DNA from: Alteromonadaceae bacterium
GTDB taxonomy: Bacteria > Pseudomonadota > Gammaproteobacteria > Enterobacterales > Alteromonadaceae
Direction: 5' to 3'
DNA length: 40,155 bases
NCBI GenBank assembly: GCA_014872785.1
Contig: WKFJ01000066.1
Span: 1 to 40,155, forward strand
The notes beneath the pieces were generated by a model. That model was not told where the DNA came from, did not search any database, and worked only from the letters and a program-made list of their open reading frames with translations. Position 1 is the stretch's first letter. Every line of letters begins with the position of its first letter. The position numbers and the translations under genes are program-made. Positions 14,224-23,236 of the stretch are shown here, one piece after another.

Positions 14224-16563
14224 ATGTTACACCCAGATTATAACGATATTGTTAAGCAACTCTCTCAGTCAAAAGGAGGACTTCTCTTAAACTTAGCGAC
14301 GGGGAGCGGAAAAACTCATCTAGCTTTTGAGCAAATTTTGAGAACCATTGAGTATGGTGCGAAGGTTATCTACATTACACCATTGAGAGCTCAGGCCAAT
14401 GAGCTGTTTAAAGTTTGGTCTTCTAGGTTGGAGAATTACGCGGTTGGCATTTACACCGGTGAATTTGCCGATTCAGAATTGCCTGTCCCGTTCAAAACTG
14501 CTGACCTTTTAATCATGACACCAGAAAGACTAGATGCTTGCACTAGGTTTTGGCGAAACCATTGGTCTTGGATCCCATCCATAAAGCTACTCGTAATTGA
14601 TGAAATACATTTACTCGGTGATATTCATCGAGGTTCTCGTCTAGAAGGAGCCACAACTAGGTTTCGTAGGCTAAATCCATTCTCAAGGATTATTGGCTTA
14701 ACGGCTACAATCGGAAACCCTAAGAGTTTAGCTAGCTGGCTACAAATTGAAGTGTTTCAATCAAGCTGGCGACCTATTCCACTCGAATGGAAACAAGTTA
14801 GCTTCAAGCAAGCTAAGGATAAAAAGCAAACATTAACCGACCTGATTACAAATGAGAAATCACAGTCAATTATATTTGTGCAAAGCAGGCGAAAAGCCGA
14901 AGAGATCAGCTCTCACCTTCAAGAAAATGGTGTTTTAGCATCCCACCACCATGCTGGTCTTGATAAAAGCTCAAGAGAGCAAGTTGAAAATGAATTTAGG
15001 CAACGCAAGTTGTCTGTTTTGGTATGTACTCCTACTTTAGAAATGGGAGTGAACCTACCTGCTGGGCATGTAGTGATCTATGATGCTCAACAATACGACG
15101 GATTTAAGTTTTCCAATATTACAACCAATAGTGCTTGGCAACGCGCTGGCAGGGCCGGTCGCCCTGGTTTAGATAGCAAAGCTCTTGCAACAATATTTAC
15201 GCCGGAATGGAATAAAAATATCGACAATATTGTTAATGGACATTTCGAAGCCATTAAATCTCCATTGGAAAGTGATGCAAATTTGGCCGAACAATTAATT
15301 GTTGAGGTTTCTTCAGGCTTTGCAAAAGAAGAACCTCAACTGCTGAGAAATTTGAATTTATATTTCAGCACAGACCAGCAGCGAAAAGAGCAAACGAAAA
15401 GAATTCTAAGAGAAATGGTAGCTGCTGGCATGTTAGTGGAATTTGCTCCAGATACTGCAAAACAAGGTCTACAACTTCGAGCGACAAAACTTGGTCGACT
15501 AGCTGCTAGGAATATGGTTCAACCATCTACTGTCCTTTTATTCAAAAAGATAATTGATAATTATCAGCACGCATCAATTTTTGACTACTTTCTATCACTC
15601 TGCAGTACTAATGATTGTGAGCCGATAATTCCTCTCGATTATGAACTTCTTGCTCAATTGCAAGCTGAACTAATAAGTAGGCAAACTCTATTACTACAGG
15701 AGGATGAAGTTCGCCTCAGGTCGGTGCTTAACATCCAAGGAAAGCGATTAATCAATGCATTAGCAATGGCCTGCATGCTCGATGAATTCTGCCAAGGTAT
15801 TTTTGTTGACGATCTTGCCATTCGGTGGGGATGTTACCCCTTTGAGATCTCAAGAGTTATTGAGTCTTGTATTCGTTTAACTTCAACATTCAAGGGATGT
15901 ATTATTACGGAAGATGAAGAAGCAACCTCTACAGATTCATTAACCATTCAGCTAAAGTTAAACTTGATTTCCACCATGCTTCAAATAGGTTGTAACTCAA
16001 AAACCGCGAGTTTAACGTTTGTAGAAGGGATTGGCCCTAAGTTAGCTAAGAAGCTGTATGACAATGAAATAAAAGACCTCGAGGATTTATCCTTAGCTGA
16101 ACCGGAATACCTCTCTGAAATTCAAGGCATATCTTTCTCTAGAGCAAAGCGATGGATAAATATTGCCGAACAATTAGTTGAAGATGGTTATTTATCGACA
16201 CTTGAGCAATGGCAGCCAACTGCTAACCTAACAAAACATACAAACTTTGAAATCGATGTATATCGACTTATACGCTCACAAGAGCTTTCTGTTGAAGAAT
16301 TTCCTGAAAGTCGATTTCGTGTTGAAGGAGGATCCGAACCTCACTTTTTACGAATCGAAAACAAAACATTAAAATGTGATTGCAAAGACTTCAGTAAAGG
16401 CCATATCTGTAAACATATACTTGCTGTCAGGCGCCACAAAGAAGATCCCTTCATTCTTCAAGAGATAGAGAATTTGAATAAACGTTCAGATATATCGTCA
16501 GAAATATCTTTAAAGGATATTTGGAAAACAGATCTAGCTGCAGGTGAAAGCTCATGGCGATAG
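14224..16563 (+). CDS. Ski2-like SF2 helicase with HhH and SWIM zinc finger
   Basis: The 779-residue protein carries all SF2 motifs: ATGSGKT (25-31), DEIH (126-129), GLTATIGN, the motif IV strand SIIFVQSRR, TPTLEMGVNLPAG and QRAGRAGRPG. The layout follows Hel308/Ski2 DNA helicases. Near residues 600-650 two helix-hairpin-helix units (VEGIGPKLAKKL, IQGISFSRAKRW) should grip DNA without sequence preference. A SWIM finger follows (CDCKDFSKGHICKH; C718, C720, C729, H731), unusual for this helicase class. It is the first gene of a three-gene operon and overlaps the TGT-like gene by 10 bases. A role in opening or translocating DNA for base exchange or restriction is inferred. The ribosome-binding site before ATG 14224 is weak. 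Confidence 0.85.
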   Translation: MLHPDYNDIVKQLSQSKGGLLLNLATGSGKTHLAFEQILRTIEYGAKVIYITPLRAQANELFKVWSSRLENYAVGIYTGEFADSELPVPFKTADLLIMTPERLDACTRFWRNHWSWIPSIKLLVIDEIHLLGDIHRGSRLEGATTRFRRLNPFSRIIGLTATIGNPKSLASWLQIEVFQSSWRPIPLEWKQVSFKQAKDKKQTLTDLITNEKSQSIIFVQSRRKAEEISSHLQENGVLASHHHAGLDKSSREQVENEFRQRKLSVLVCTPTLEMGVNLPAGHVVIYDAQQYDGFKFSNITTNSAWQRAGRAGRPGLDSKALATIFTPEWNKNIDNIVNGHFEAIKSPLESDANLAEQLIVEVSSGFAKEEPQLLRNLNLYFSTDQQRKEQTKRILREMVAAGMLVEFAPDTAKQGLQLRATKLGRLAARNMVQPSTVLLFKKIIDNYQHASIFDYFLSLCSTNDCEPIIPLDYELLAQLQAELISRQTLLLQEDEVRLRSVLNIQGKRLINALAMACMLDEFCQGIFVDDLAIRWGCYPFEISRVIESCIRLTSTFKGCIITEDEEATSTDSLTIQLKLNLISTMLQIGCNSKTASLTFVEGIGPKLAKKLYDNEIKDLEDLSLAEPEYLSEIQGISFSRAKRWINIAEQLVEDGYLSTLEQWQPTANLTKHTNFEIDVYRLIRSQELSVEEFPESRFRVEGGSEPHFLRIENKTLKCDCKDFSKGHICKHILAVRRHKEDPFILQEIENLNKRSDISSEISLKDIWKTDLAAGESSWR

Positions 16564-17447
16564 AAAATATAACGACTCAAAATGGAGAATTAGCATTTCC
16601 AAACTTTAGCCCCGTAACTACTTTTGGTGATAAATACCCATTAGATAATTTGCTAAGGCCATATCTACCCATGTTATCTAACTCTATTATGGTCAGCCAT
16701 TACTATGCTCAATTCATGAAGCCAAGTGAGCGGCCAAATTGTCCACTGCTTGTCGATTCGGGTGGCTTTGCAGCCTTATTTAACAATACCAAAATAAGAA
16801 AGCATAAAGGGTTGGGGACTTTGATTATCGATAGTGAAAACGGTAGAGAAATAATAACCCCTGAAAAAGTCATAAGATTCCAGGAAAAAGTAGCAGATGT
16901 TGCATTTACGCTAGACTTTCCAATACCACCGAACACAAATTTAAAAGAAGCTAAGCGCCGTCAAGAGTTAACAATAGCTAACGCGCTCTGGGCATTAGAA
17001 AACCGAAAGGATAAAAACATGAAGCTCTTTGGCTGCATTCAAGCCTGGGATGCAGTAAGTGGTAAAAATAATGCTCTAGCCTACAAAGATAAAGGCTTTG
17101 ACGGAATAGCTATAGGTGGTTTAGTACCAAGAGTCAAAAATAAAGAGCTCGTACGCGCAATTGTAACGTCGATTCGTGATACGGTCCCAGACTTACCAAT
17201 ACATATCTTTGGAATTGGTAAACCAGAAACGGTAAAATGGCTGTTAGAACTTGGAGCTAACTCTTTTGACTCCAGCTCTTATGTTCAATCAGCCGTAAGC
17301 GGTGACTGTTGGGACTACTCAAAAATAATAGAACAAACAAATCAGTTTGAAAAAACACTTATAGCGTTAAACAACCTATCAAAGTTTACTAACTGCTCAT
17401 TACCCCCAAACATTAACTGGCAATTAAAACAATTATTTGAAATTTAA
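16554..17447 (+). CDS. TGT/DpdA-like 7-deazaguanine transglycosylase
   Basis: The 297-residue protein follows the tRNA-guanine transglycosylase fold. LLVDSGGFAALF holds D68, matching the substrate-binding or acid aspartate. GCIQAW matches the VQGG loop, IAIGGLVP the base-recognition turn, and FGIGKPETVKWLLELGANSF then DSSSY holds D239, the place of the nucleophile. The C-terminal zinc site of tRNA-type TGT is absent, and the protein is shorter than the usual 370 or so residues, as in DpdA proteins that act on DNA. It overlaps the helicase gene and precedes a precursor transporter. It should swap guanine for a 7-deazaguanine such as preQ0, probably in DNA; the target is inferred from context. 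Confidence 0.8.
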   Translation: MAIENITTQNGELAFPNFSPVTTFGDKYPLDNLLRPYLPMLSNSIMVSHYYAQFMKPSERPNCPLLVDSGGFAALFNNTKIRKHKGLGTLIIDSENGREIITPEKVIRFQEKVADVAFTLDFPIPPNTNLKEAKRRQELTIANALWALENRKDKNMKLFGCIQAWDAVSGKNNALAYKDKGFDGIAIGGLVPRVKNKELVRAIVTSIRDTVPDLPIHIFGIGKPETVKWLLELGANSFDSSSYVQSAVSGDCWDYSKIIEQTNQFEKTLIALNNLSKFTNCSLPPNINWQLKQLFEI

Positions 17448-17458
17448 AAGGATAAAAA

Positions 17459-17947
17459 GTGAAATTTATCTTCGCATATATAGCTATGGTTGTTGGCATA
17501 AATTGGGGCTTTTCAGTTACAGCCCCATTTGACACTCCTATGGGCCCGCTCCCGCCAATGACATTTTTAGTAGGTCTAGTGTTTGTAATCAGGGATTTTG
17601 CTCAACGAGCAGTTGGACACAAAGTAATACCGGCAATGTTAGTCGCTAGTGTAATAAGTTATATAATGGCAGATCCCTTTGTAGCGACAGCTTCATTTGT
17701 CGCCTTTCTAGGAAGCGAGCTGATGGACTGGGCGGTTTACACTTTTACCAAGAAACCTTTCCACCATAGAGTATTACTATCCAGCATTGTAGGTACACCT
17801 GTCGATACTTTCATCTTTTTACCGATGATTGGTTTTTTTTCTTGGCCAGCGGCAACAATAATGATTTGCTCAAAAATGATAGCCGCTATCATTGTTTGGG
17901 TAATCTACCAAAAGCGTAACAGTAAATTAGAAGCAGAATACTCATAG
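17459..17947 (+). CDS. VUT-family (YhhQ-like) queuosine-precursor transporter
   Basis: The 162-residue product has five or six hydrophobic segments and the VUT/DUF165 pattern: a start FIFAYIAMVVGINWGFSVTA, the conserved FVIRDFAQRAVG, and SELMDWAVYTFTKK. Members such as YhhQ import preQ0, preQ1 or queuine across the inner membrane. GTG at 17459 is preceded by AAAGGAT, a good ribosome-binding site, 11 bases after the TGT-like gene. Its place in an operon with a TGT-like enzyme supports supply of a 7-deazaguanine base to that enzyme. It is somewhat shorter than typical YhhQ (about 220 residues). Confidence 0.8.
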   Translation: MKFIFAYIAMVVGINWGFSVTAPFDTPMGPLPPMTFLVGLVFVIRDFAQRAVGHKVIPAMLVASVISYIMADPFVATASFVAFLGSELMDWAVYTFTKKPFHHRVLLSSIVGTPVDTFIFLPMIGFFSWPAATIMICSKMIAAIIVWVIYQKRNSKLEAEYS

Positions 17948-17949
17948 AA

Positions 17950-20190
17950 TTAAACTCGTCTTCTTCTGATATAGCCGGATATCTTTTCGGTTATATCTCG
18001 GCGAACTCCCATCGAAACAATTTCGTCCAACGATAGTTTGGCCAACTGCGCTATAGATTCAATACCACCATCTTCAAGGTTTCTAATCGTTTGGATACCA
18101 ACACCAGCCTTCCCTCGGTTTGACTGTTGCATATCTCGAATTAAAGGCCCTAAAGCTGAGCAGTATTTGATTTGTTCCATCAACTTGTGTATTTGTCGTT
18201 GTTGTTTTTTGAGTAATCCTTTAACTCGCTTAATACGTTCTTTGCTAGCCTCACACTCTTCAACCAAGTGGAAATAGAAGGTTCTGATATCAAGTAGCTT
18301 ACTTAACCCGGCTAATAACCACAGCATATCATCACGCCAACGTTCTTCGACTCCAGCTAAGTTCTTAACACCAAATTGCTTTTCAATACGAGGTACAGAA
18401 ACACCTAAACTCCGTTCTTGCAAAATAGCCGCTGCATAGGTGGCCTGATAGCCTTTCTTTCTAGCCCATTCATCAGCTTGCTTCCCTTGTTTTGGAATAC
18501 TGATATTCAAGGAACCAAATACTTCTATCGCTTTGGAATAGTCTTTTTTTCCTCTAAGCCACTCTTTAAATAACAATGGCACTTCTGATGAGCGGTTTTG
18601 CGATTGTTTTTCAGCCCAAGCATCAACAATACTCTCAAGCTTCGCTGAAAAGCGACCAAGGTTTGGAATACCGTCATGCAATAAGTTTAAGGCTATTATG
18701 TGATCTAACGGCTGCCATTCTTTTAATACCTCATCAGAGTCATCAAGAGACATTAAATCACGCAGCAAATTGGTATAACCATAGGCTAAAGGTAGCGGCA
18801 GTACACTCAAACAGGCTTTCTTACCAAGCACTGTGAGCTTAAAATTTCCGTCTTCGTTCCAGGCCAACAAATGCCTCTCTAGCCAAGTTAAGGCACCAGC
18901 AACATTATCAGCCAAATATTGACCACCCAGAGATTGCTGAAAGAACAATTCAATTTCCTGCTGAGTTGCACCAACATCGCCTTTTCTGCTCAAATATGCA
19001 CTTACTTGAATAGTTGCAACATCATCTTCACGAGTATTTCGCCAGTCTTCTTCTACTTCGAACACTGATTTAAAGTCAGGTAGCACTTCATCATCAAGAG
19101 ATTGCTGTAATACCTCAGGTTGCCAGTCATCGCTAGGTTTACAAAGCACGTATGCGTGCCCTTCTATGTTGCCTCGACCTGCTCGCCCCATCATTTGCAA
19201 TAAGGTGCTAACATCTGGATTACTAGCCCCTTGAAAGGTTAAATCTCGAACCAATACATGAGTACAGGGCAAGTTAATCCCCATAGCTAATGCAGATGTT
19301 GAAATAACAACTCGCGAAGCACCGCTAATAAACAGTTCTCTATTTTCATTTCGTTGCTGAGATGAAAGCTTTGAATGGTAGGGCAAAACACCAGCTTCAC
19401 CACAAATATCTGCAACAGCTTTGGTTAACTCCGAAGCTAACGCTTCTGTCTGCTTAGTTTGATAGACAAATATAAGAGCTTGAGCTTTTTGATCTTGAAG
19501 TAAAACAGTTCTCAACCACTCAACCACCTTTTCAGTGATGTTATCTGTCTCGCTTAACGCAATAACATGCTTGTGTAATGGAGGGTAACGTTTCTCAACT
19601 GACACGACCTGACAAGGCTCTAGCCAGTTTCTCACCTTCTCTACGTTACCAATAGTCGCCGACAATAAAACGCCCCTAGGCTTTGACTCTAGGCATTTTA
19701 ATGTGGTGATTAAATGCTCTAGAGTTGCACCACGGAACTTATCTGCAACTAAATGGGCTTCATCAACCACCACGCATCCAATGTTATCAATCCAGGGCTG
19801 AGCCTTTGGATTACGGAAAATGGCTTCTAATCGCTCAGGGGTTGCTATTATTAACTCACCATTAGGTGGAGGATTGGTATACTGCTCATCAAGTAATCGG
19901 TAATCACCAGTTGAAATACTTACTTTCAGTGTTCCTTTGTATTTGCTACTAAGTTCGTCATACTTTTCCTGAGCTAGAGCACGGAGAGGCTCAACTAAAA
20001 TAGCTATTTTCTGAGCCTTTAAAACTTGTAGTAGGCAATGTTCTCCAATTAATGACTTACCAGAGTTTGTTGGTGCTGAAATTAATAAATTGGTTTCATC
20101 ACCAACAATCTCCTCTTTATAAGCTACCTGTAAATCAGTTAACGTCTTACTTGGTGCCAATGCTAGGATACTTGATACTTCAACAGCCAC
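17950..20190 (-). CDS. Ski2/Hel308-like SF2 helicase
   Basis: The 746-residue protein has motif I SAPTNSGKS (38-46), motif II DEAH (143-146), SATIGN, the motif IV strand ALIFVYQTKQ, STSALAMGINLPC and MMGRAGRG. A C-terminal helix-hairpin-helix (IQTIRNLEDGGIESIAQLAK) is the type that binds DNA in Hel308. It is the last gene of the minus-strand operon, one base after the 700-residue protein gene, and its stop is separated from that of the convergent transporter gene by only two bases. It differs from the 779-residue helicase in having no SWIM finger. Remodelling or unwinding DNA for the associated nucleases is inferred. Confidence 0.85.
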   Translation of the reverse strand: MAVEVSSILALAPSKTLTDLQVAYKEEIVGDETNLLISAPTNSGKSLIGEHCLLQVLKAQKIAILVEPLRALAQEKYDELSSKYKGTLKVSISTGDYRLLDEQYTNPPPNGELIIATPERLEAIFRNPKAQPWIDNIGCVVVDEAHLVADKFRGATLEHLITTLKCLESKPRGVLLSATIGNVEKVRNWLEPCQVVSVEKRYPPLHKHVIALSETDNITEKVVEWLRTVLLQDQKAQALIFVYQTKQTEALASELTKAVADICGEAGVLPYHSKLSSQQRNENRELFISGASRVVISTSALAMGINLPCTHVLVRDLTFQGASNPDVSTLLQMMGRAGRGNIEGHAYVLCKPSDDWQPEVLQQSLDDEVLPDFKSVFEVEEDWRNTREDDVATIQVSAYLSRKGDVGATQQEIELFFQQSLGGQYLADNVAGALTWLERHLLAWNEDGNFKLTVLGKKACLSVLPLPLAYGYTNLLRDLMSLDDSDEVLKEWQPLDHIIALNLLHDGIPNLGRFSAKLESIVDAWAEKQSQNRSSEVPLLFKEWLRGKKDYSKAIEVFGSLNISIPKQGKQADEWARKKGYQATYAAAILQERSLGVSVPRIEKQFGVKNLAGVEERWRDDMLWLLAGLSKLLDIRTFYFHLVEECEASKERIKRVKGLLKKQQRQIHKLMEQIKYCSALGPLIRDMQQSNRGKAGVGIQTIRNLEDGGIESIAQLAKLSLDEIVSMGVRRDITEKISGYIRRRRV

Positions 20191-22293
20191 TTAATCGCTC
20201 TTTTTAATTAACGTTCTTAGCTCACTTAACTGAGATACATCACCAACCCAGTCCCATCCAGCTTCATATAAGTTTTTCTTTTTCAAGCTACTCCAGTCTC
20301 CATCCAAAACTAAAGCTGTCTTGGGTATCTCTATCCGCTTAAACGACCATGCTTTTCTGTCAAGAGCGTCTTTACCACTATTCCATTCAAGCTGCATAGC
20401 CCTGCTTCGGCCAGCCAGTTCCTTAGTCTTATGCCCTTCATTTCCATCTTGGGCAGATTGAACCTTAATCAACCATTCACCATTTTTTGATACACCTTCA
20501 AGCCAGGTTTCTAAAGCCGGAACATTCCACAATGATTTAGTTACCTCAGTTTGCCATGTTGGTCTGATTCTAGCTTTCAGAGCTTCTTTAGCTTCGTCAC
20601 TATCATCAACAAAACTTAAATAGCAAATATCACCCAGAAAGTGCTCTATTAATATTTCAAAGCCATTTAAATCAGAGCTTATGATTCTTCGTGCTTTGAC
20701 TTCTTGGTAGCGTTTTATTATCAGAGCACTCTCTTCAAAGTTGTTTTCTCTCTCTTCAAAAGCGTTGCAAATTGAATTAGCAATAGCTTTCCAAACAAGA
20801 GTCTTATATTCAGGTTCGGTTAAAGTTATTTTTTTGCTATTCGGTTTCCAATGGGCGCACAAATCTATTCCTTGAAGAGCTATTGGCAAAATTTTGGCAT
20901 AATCAGAATACGGAGCATGATTCCATACACTATGGCCTGATTTTTCAAATTCTGAAGTTAGGCGCACATAGATATCTTCAGCTGGGTTTAGCTTAGTCAG
21001 ATAAATGAGCATCTCTAGAATCCAGTTTTGAGAGTCAGGTGCAATTTCAACTCGATCATCACTCTCAACAGAAGCGAATTGCTCAAGTAACTCAGCTATT
21101 TTATTAGGATTTTTTAACAATGGCTCAAATTTATTTCGTACAAATTGCTCTTTTTTCTTCACTAACTCTGGATTAGCTAAATCGAGCAATGCATCTTCAA
21201 CTCCGTTTAATTTGTCATACCGGTTAAATGCTGAGATCATCGCATTAACAAAACCATCTTGATCGAGATGTTCACCCAAATCTTTTAAACAAAGCCTTAG
21301 ATCTTTATTAAATTCAATTTTCGTGAGCGTTTTCCCCCTGAGTTCAATATCTTTAATTTCACAAAACATTATTGGGTTTTTACCCGAACGAACATAAATG
21401 GAGGCGAGTAAATCAAAAAAGTAATCTGATTGCTCTTCTGTGAGGAAGCTAAACGGTTCTTTCTTTGTTAGTTTGGTTAAGTCACTCTCGAATTTGGCAT
21501 TTTCAGCTAGCGTTTTGACAAACTTTTCTAGAGAAACGTCTTTGGCTACAAGTTTGGAAAATAGTCGATAAAAAAGGTATACATGGAGTAAACCTATACG
21601 ATACCTTGACTCAGTATTCTGCAAATTTTCAAAATTGACCAAACCACCTATTAAGCTTTTGATTTCTTTAAGAATGCACCATTGACCATCAAGCCAAGGT
21701 TTAACTTCAGCAGACAAGCTAGTTTTCAATAACTTTGTAGTTATTTCATCATGCTGACCAATGGCATAGTTTACGACTTCCTTCACGGGTTGGTAGCCCA
21801 CAGGAAAGGCAATTGTCACATCAAAAGATTCTATTAGTGCGTAAGTTGTTCCTGGGTACCATCCTCGAAAAGCTATCGGCCATTCACCATCACGTTTAGT
21901 ATCAATAGGTAATTGATCTGTCTTTGTAAATATTTGAGCTTCAGTCCCTTCAGGTAGAGCTTCGAATATACTATTTATAGATATAAAACTTTCTTCTAAA
22001 ACAACTCGTTGTTGAGCTTGCTCTTCCCAAGTCCGCCAATATTTAAATGCACAATTTCGGCTTTTACTCCAATGCGTTACATAAATTACAGCCTCAACAG
22101 TTCTGCTATTTTTAACAACTAAATCAGGTTGAATGTATGTCCCATCAATGACGACTTCTTTTGGGCGTTTAGACGGATGCAGGTAATTTAAACCTGACTC
22201 AGCATCTTTTTCATACCCTAATGCCTGAATAGAATGGGCTAATAATTGTTCATATTTATTACCGGTTCTATCTTGTACAGCCATACTATTCAC
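20191..22293 (-). CDS. Large nuclease-like protein, paralogous to the 25551-27311 product
   Basis: A 700-residue protein of no family I can name. Residues 1-100 contain QPDLVV, then VIYVTHWSKSRNCAFKYWR. The same arrangement (NPDFTI, VILVTASGSSRNAEMKSWR) occurs in the 586-residue protein, and it resembles a PD-(D/E)XK-type or related nuclease core. The C-terminus has another shared block, GHKTKELAGRSRA against GHKKKELAARARA, then a VLDGDW or LVDGTF strand. The middle is helical and divergent. It overlaps the upstream nuclease gene by 8 bases and abuts the helicase gene. I infer a restriction or DNA-recognition subunit, perhaps one half of a heteromer. Confidence 0.6.
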   Translation of the reverse strand: MNSMAVQDRTGNKYEQLLAHSIQALGYEKDAESGLNYLHPSKRPKEVVIDGTYIQPDLVVKNSRTVEAVIYVTHWSKSRNCAFKYWRTWEEQAQQRVVLEESFISINSIFEALPEGTEAQIFTKTDQLPIDTKRDGEWPIAFRGWYPGTTYALIESFDVTIAFPVGYQPVKEVVNYAIGQHDEITTKLLKTSLSAEVKPWLDGQWCILKEIKSLIGGLVNFENLQNTESRYRIGLLHVYLFYRLFSKLVAKDVSLEKFVKTLAENAKFESDLTKLTKKEPFSFLTEEQSDYFFDLLASIYVRSGKNPIMFCEIKDIELRGKTLTKIEFNKDLRLCLKDLGEHLDQDGFVNAMISAFNRYDKLNGVEDALLDLANPELVKKKEQFVRNKFEPLLKNPNKIAELLEQFASVESDDRVEIAPDSQNWILEMLIYLTKLNPAEDIYVRLTSEFEKSGHSVWNHAPYSDYAKILPIALQGIDLCAHWKPNSKKITLTEPEYKTLVWKAIANSICNAFEERENNFEESALIIKRYQEVKARRIISSDLNGFEILIEHFLGDICYLSFVDDSDEAKEALKARIRPTWQTEVTKSLWNVPALETWLEGVSKNGEWLIKVQSAQDGNEGHKTKELAGRSRAMQLEWNSGKDALDRKAWSFKRIEIPKTALVLDGDWSSLKKKNLYEAGWDWVGDVSQLSELRTLIKKSD

Positions 22294-23236
22294 TACTCGT
22301 CAAACGTTCACAATTAAATCGTATCTCACATGCCTGACAGGTCATGCTGTCAACCTCATGTTCAGGCGCCTGCCATTGCTCTTCAAATAGTTTACCGCGC
22401 TCTTCTTCGATTAAATCAACCGTACCATTAAAATTTGTCATTGCTGTTTCAATGTGATCGAGATTAGGAGTAACAACATAAAATATGCGGGCGAAGTTTG
22501 ACGGGTCACCACCAGCAGCTTCCCAAAATTTATCGTCATTCAGGTCTCCTAAGAAAACTAATACGGCGCGAGCTGGATACTTTCCTGTTTGTTGTTTGTA
22601 AAGTTCACAATAAACACGCATTTGGTACTGATAATCTTTAATGTATTGAGAACCTTTTTCAGGGCGCTTACTGGCTTTGTAATCCCAAATTTCAATATCT
22701 CCAGGGTCAGTACTGTAGGGTAAGTCTAAATCATGGCAAATGGCACCAGACAGCACATCAACAATCCCGTGGAGCACATATGGCGTATCATTATCTGTTT
22801 TTAATTCTCGTTCTAACGGGTATTCAGTTTGTTGAACATGATTGAAAAATTTTACATTAACTAACTCTAGAAAGCGGCCAAGTAGTTTAGTGGCATTTTT
22901 CTTTTGTTGAATCGGATCATAGGGACGAATACCGGCTCGAACGAGCACTTCATGGGACTCATCCACTACATCCTTAACACCTTGTTCGTCTGGCAAAGCA
23001 CCTGTTGATTGGTATATCCGATGGATTTTGTCGAGTACATCATGCACTAAGGTACCAAAATACATTTGAGTGGTAGACGAGCTTTTAAAACCTCTCTCAT
23101 GAAAGTAGCCATACTGCCTTTTACATCGTTTATAAGACAGAATATCACCAGTTGTAGAGTACTTTCTGATATTGTTATCTTGCTTTAACTTAGGCTTAGT
23201 CCAACCACCATTTTTCAATTGTTCAATAAAACTCAT
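22286..23236 (-). CDS. Cas4/AddB-like Fe-S PD-(D/E)XK nuclease
   Basis: The 316-residue protein has the order of the Cas4/RecB-nuclease superfamily: YKRCKRQY with C38, GTLVHDVLDKIH with H65, GIVDVL with D160, IEIWDYKASK with D185 and K187, and the YQYQMRVYCELY helix. The cluster cysteines MTCQACEIRFNCE (C300, C303, C309) with C38 should hold a 4Fe-4S cluster, as in AddB and Cas4. Its start overlaps the stop of the UvrD-like helicase gene by four bases (ATGA), and together they resemble a split AddAB or RecB: helicase motor plus nuclease. It probably degrades or processes DNA ends. Confidence 0.85.
   Translation of the reverse strand: MSFIEQLKNGGWTKPKLKQDNNIRKYSTTGDILSYKRCKRQYGYFHERGFKSSSTTQMYFGTLVHDVLDKIHRIYQSTGALPDEQGVKDVVDESHEVLVRAGIRPYDPIQQKKNATKLLGRFLELVNVKFFNHVQQTEYPLERELKTDNDTPYVLHGIVDVLSGAICHDLDLPYSTDPGDIEIWDYKASKRPEKGSQYIKDYQYQMRVYCELYKQQTGKYPARAVLVFLGDLNDDKFWEAAGGDPSNFARIFYVVTPNLDHIETAMTNFNGTVDLIEEERGKLFEEQWQAPEHEVDSMTCQACEIRFNCERLTSSE

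Noticed and set aside
22286..23236. Cas4 of a CRISPR-Cas locus
   Set aside because: The Fe-S nuclease fits Cas4 or AddB, but no Cas1, Cas2, effector gene or repeat-spacer array is present, and it overlaps a UvrD-like helicase gene.
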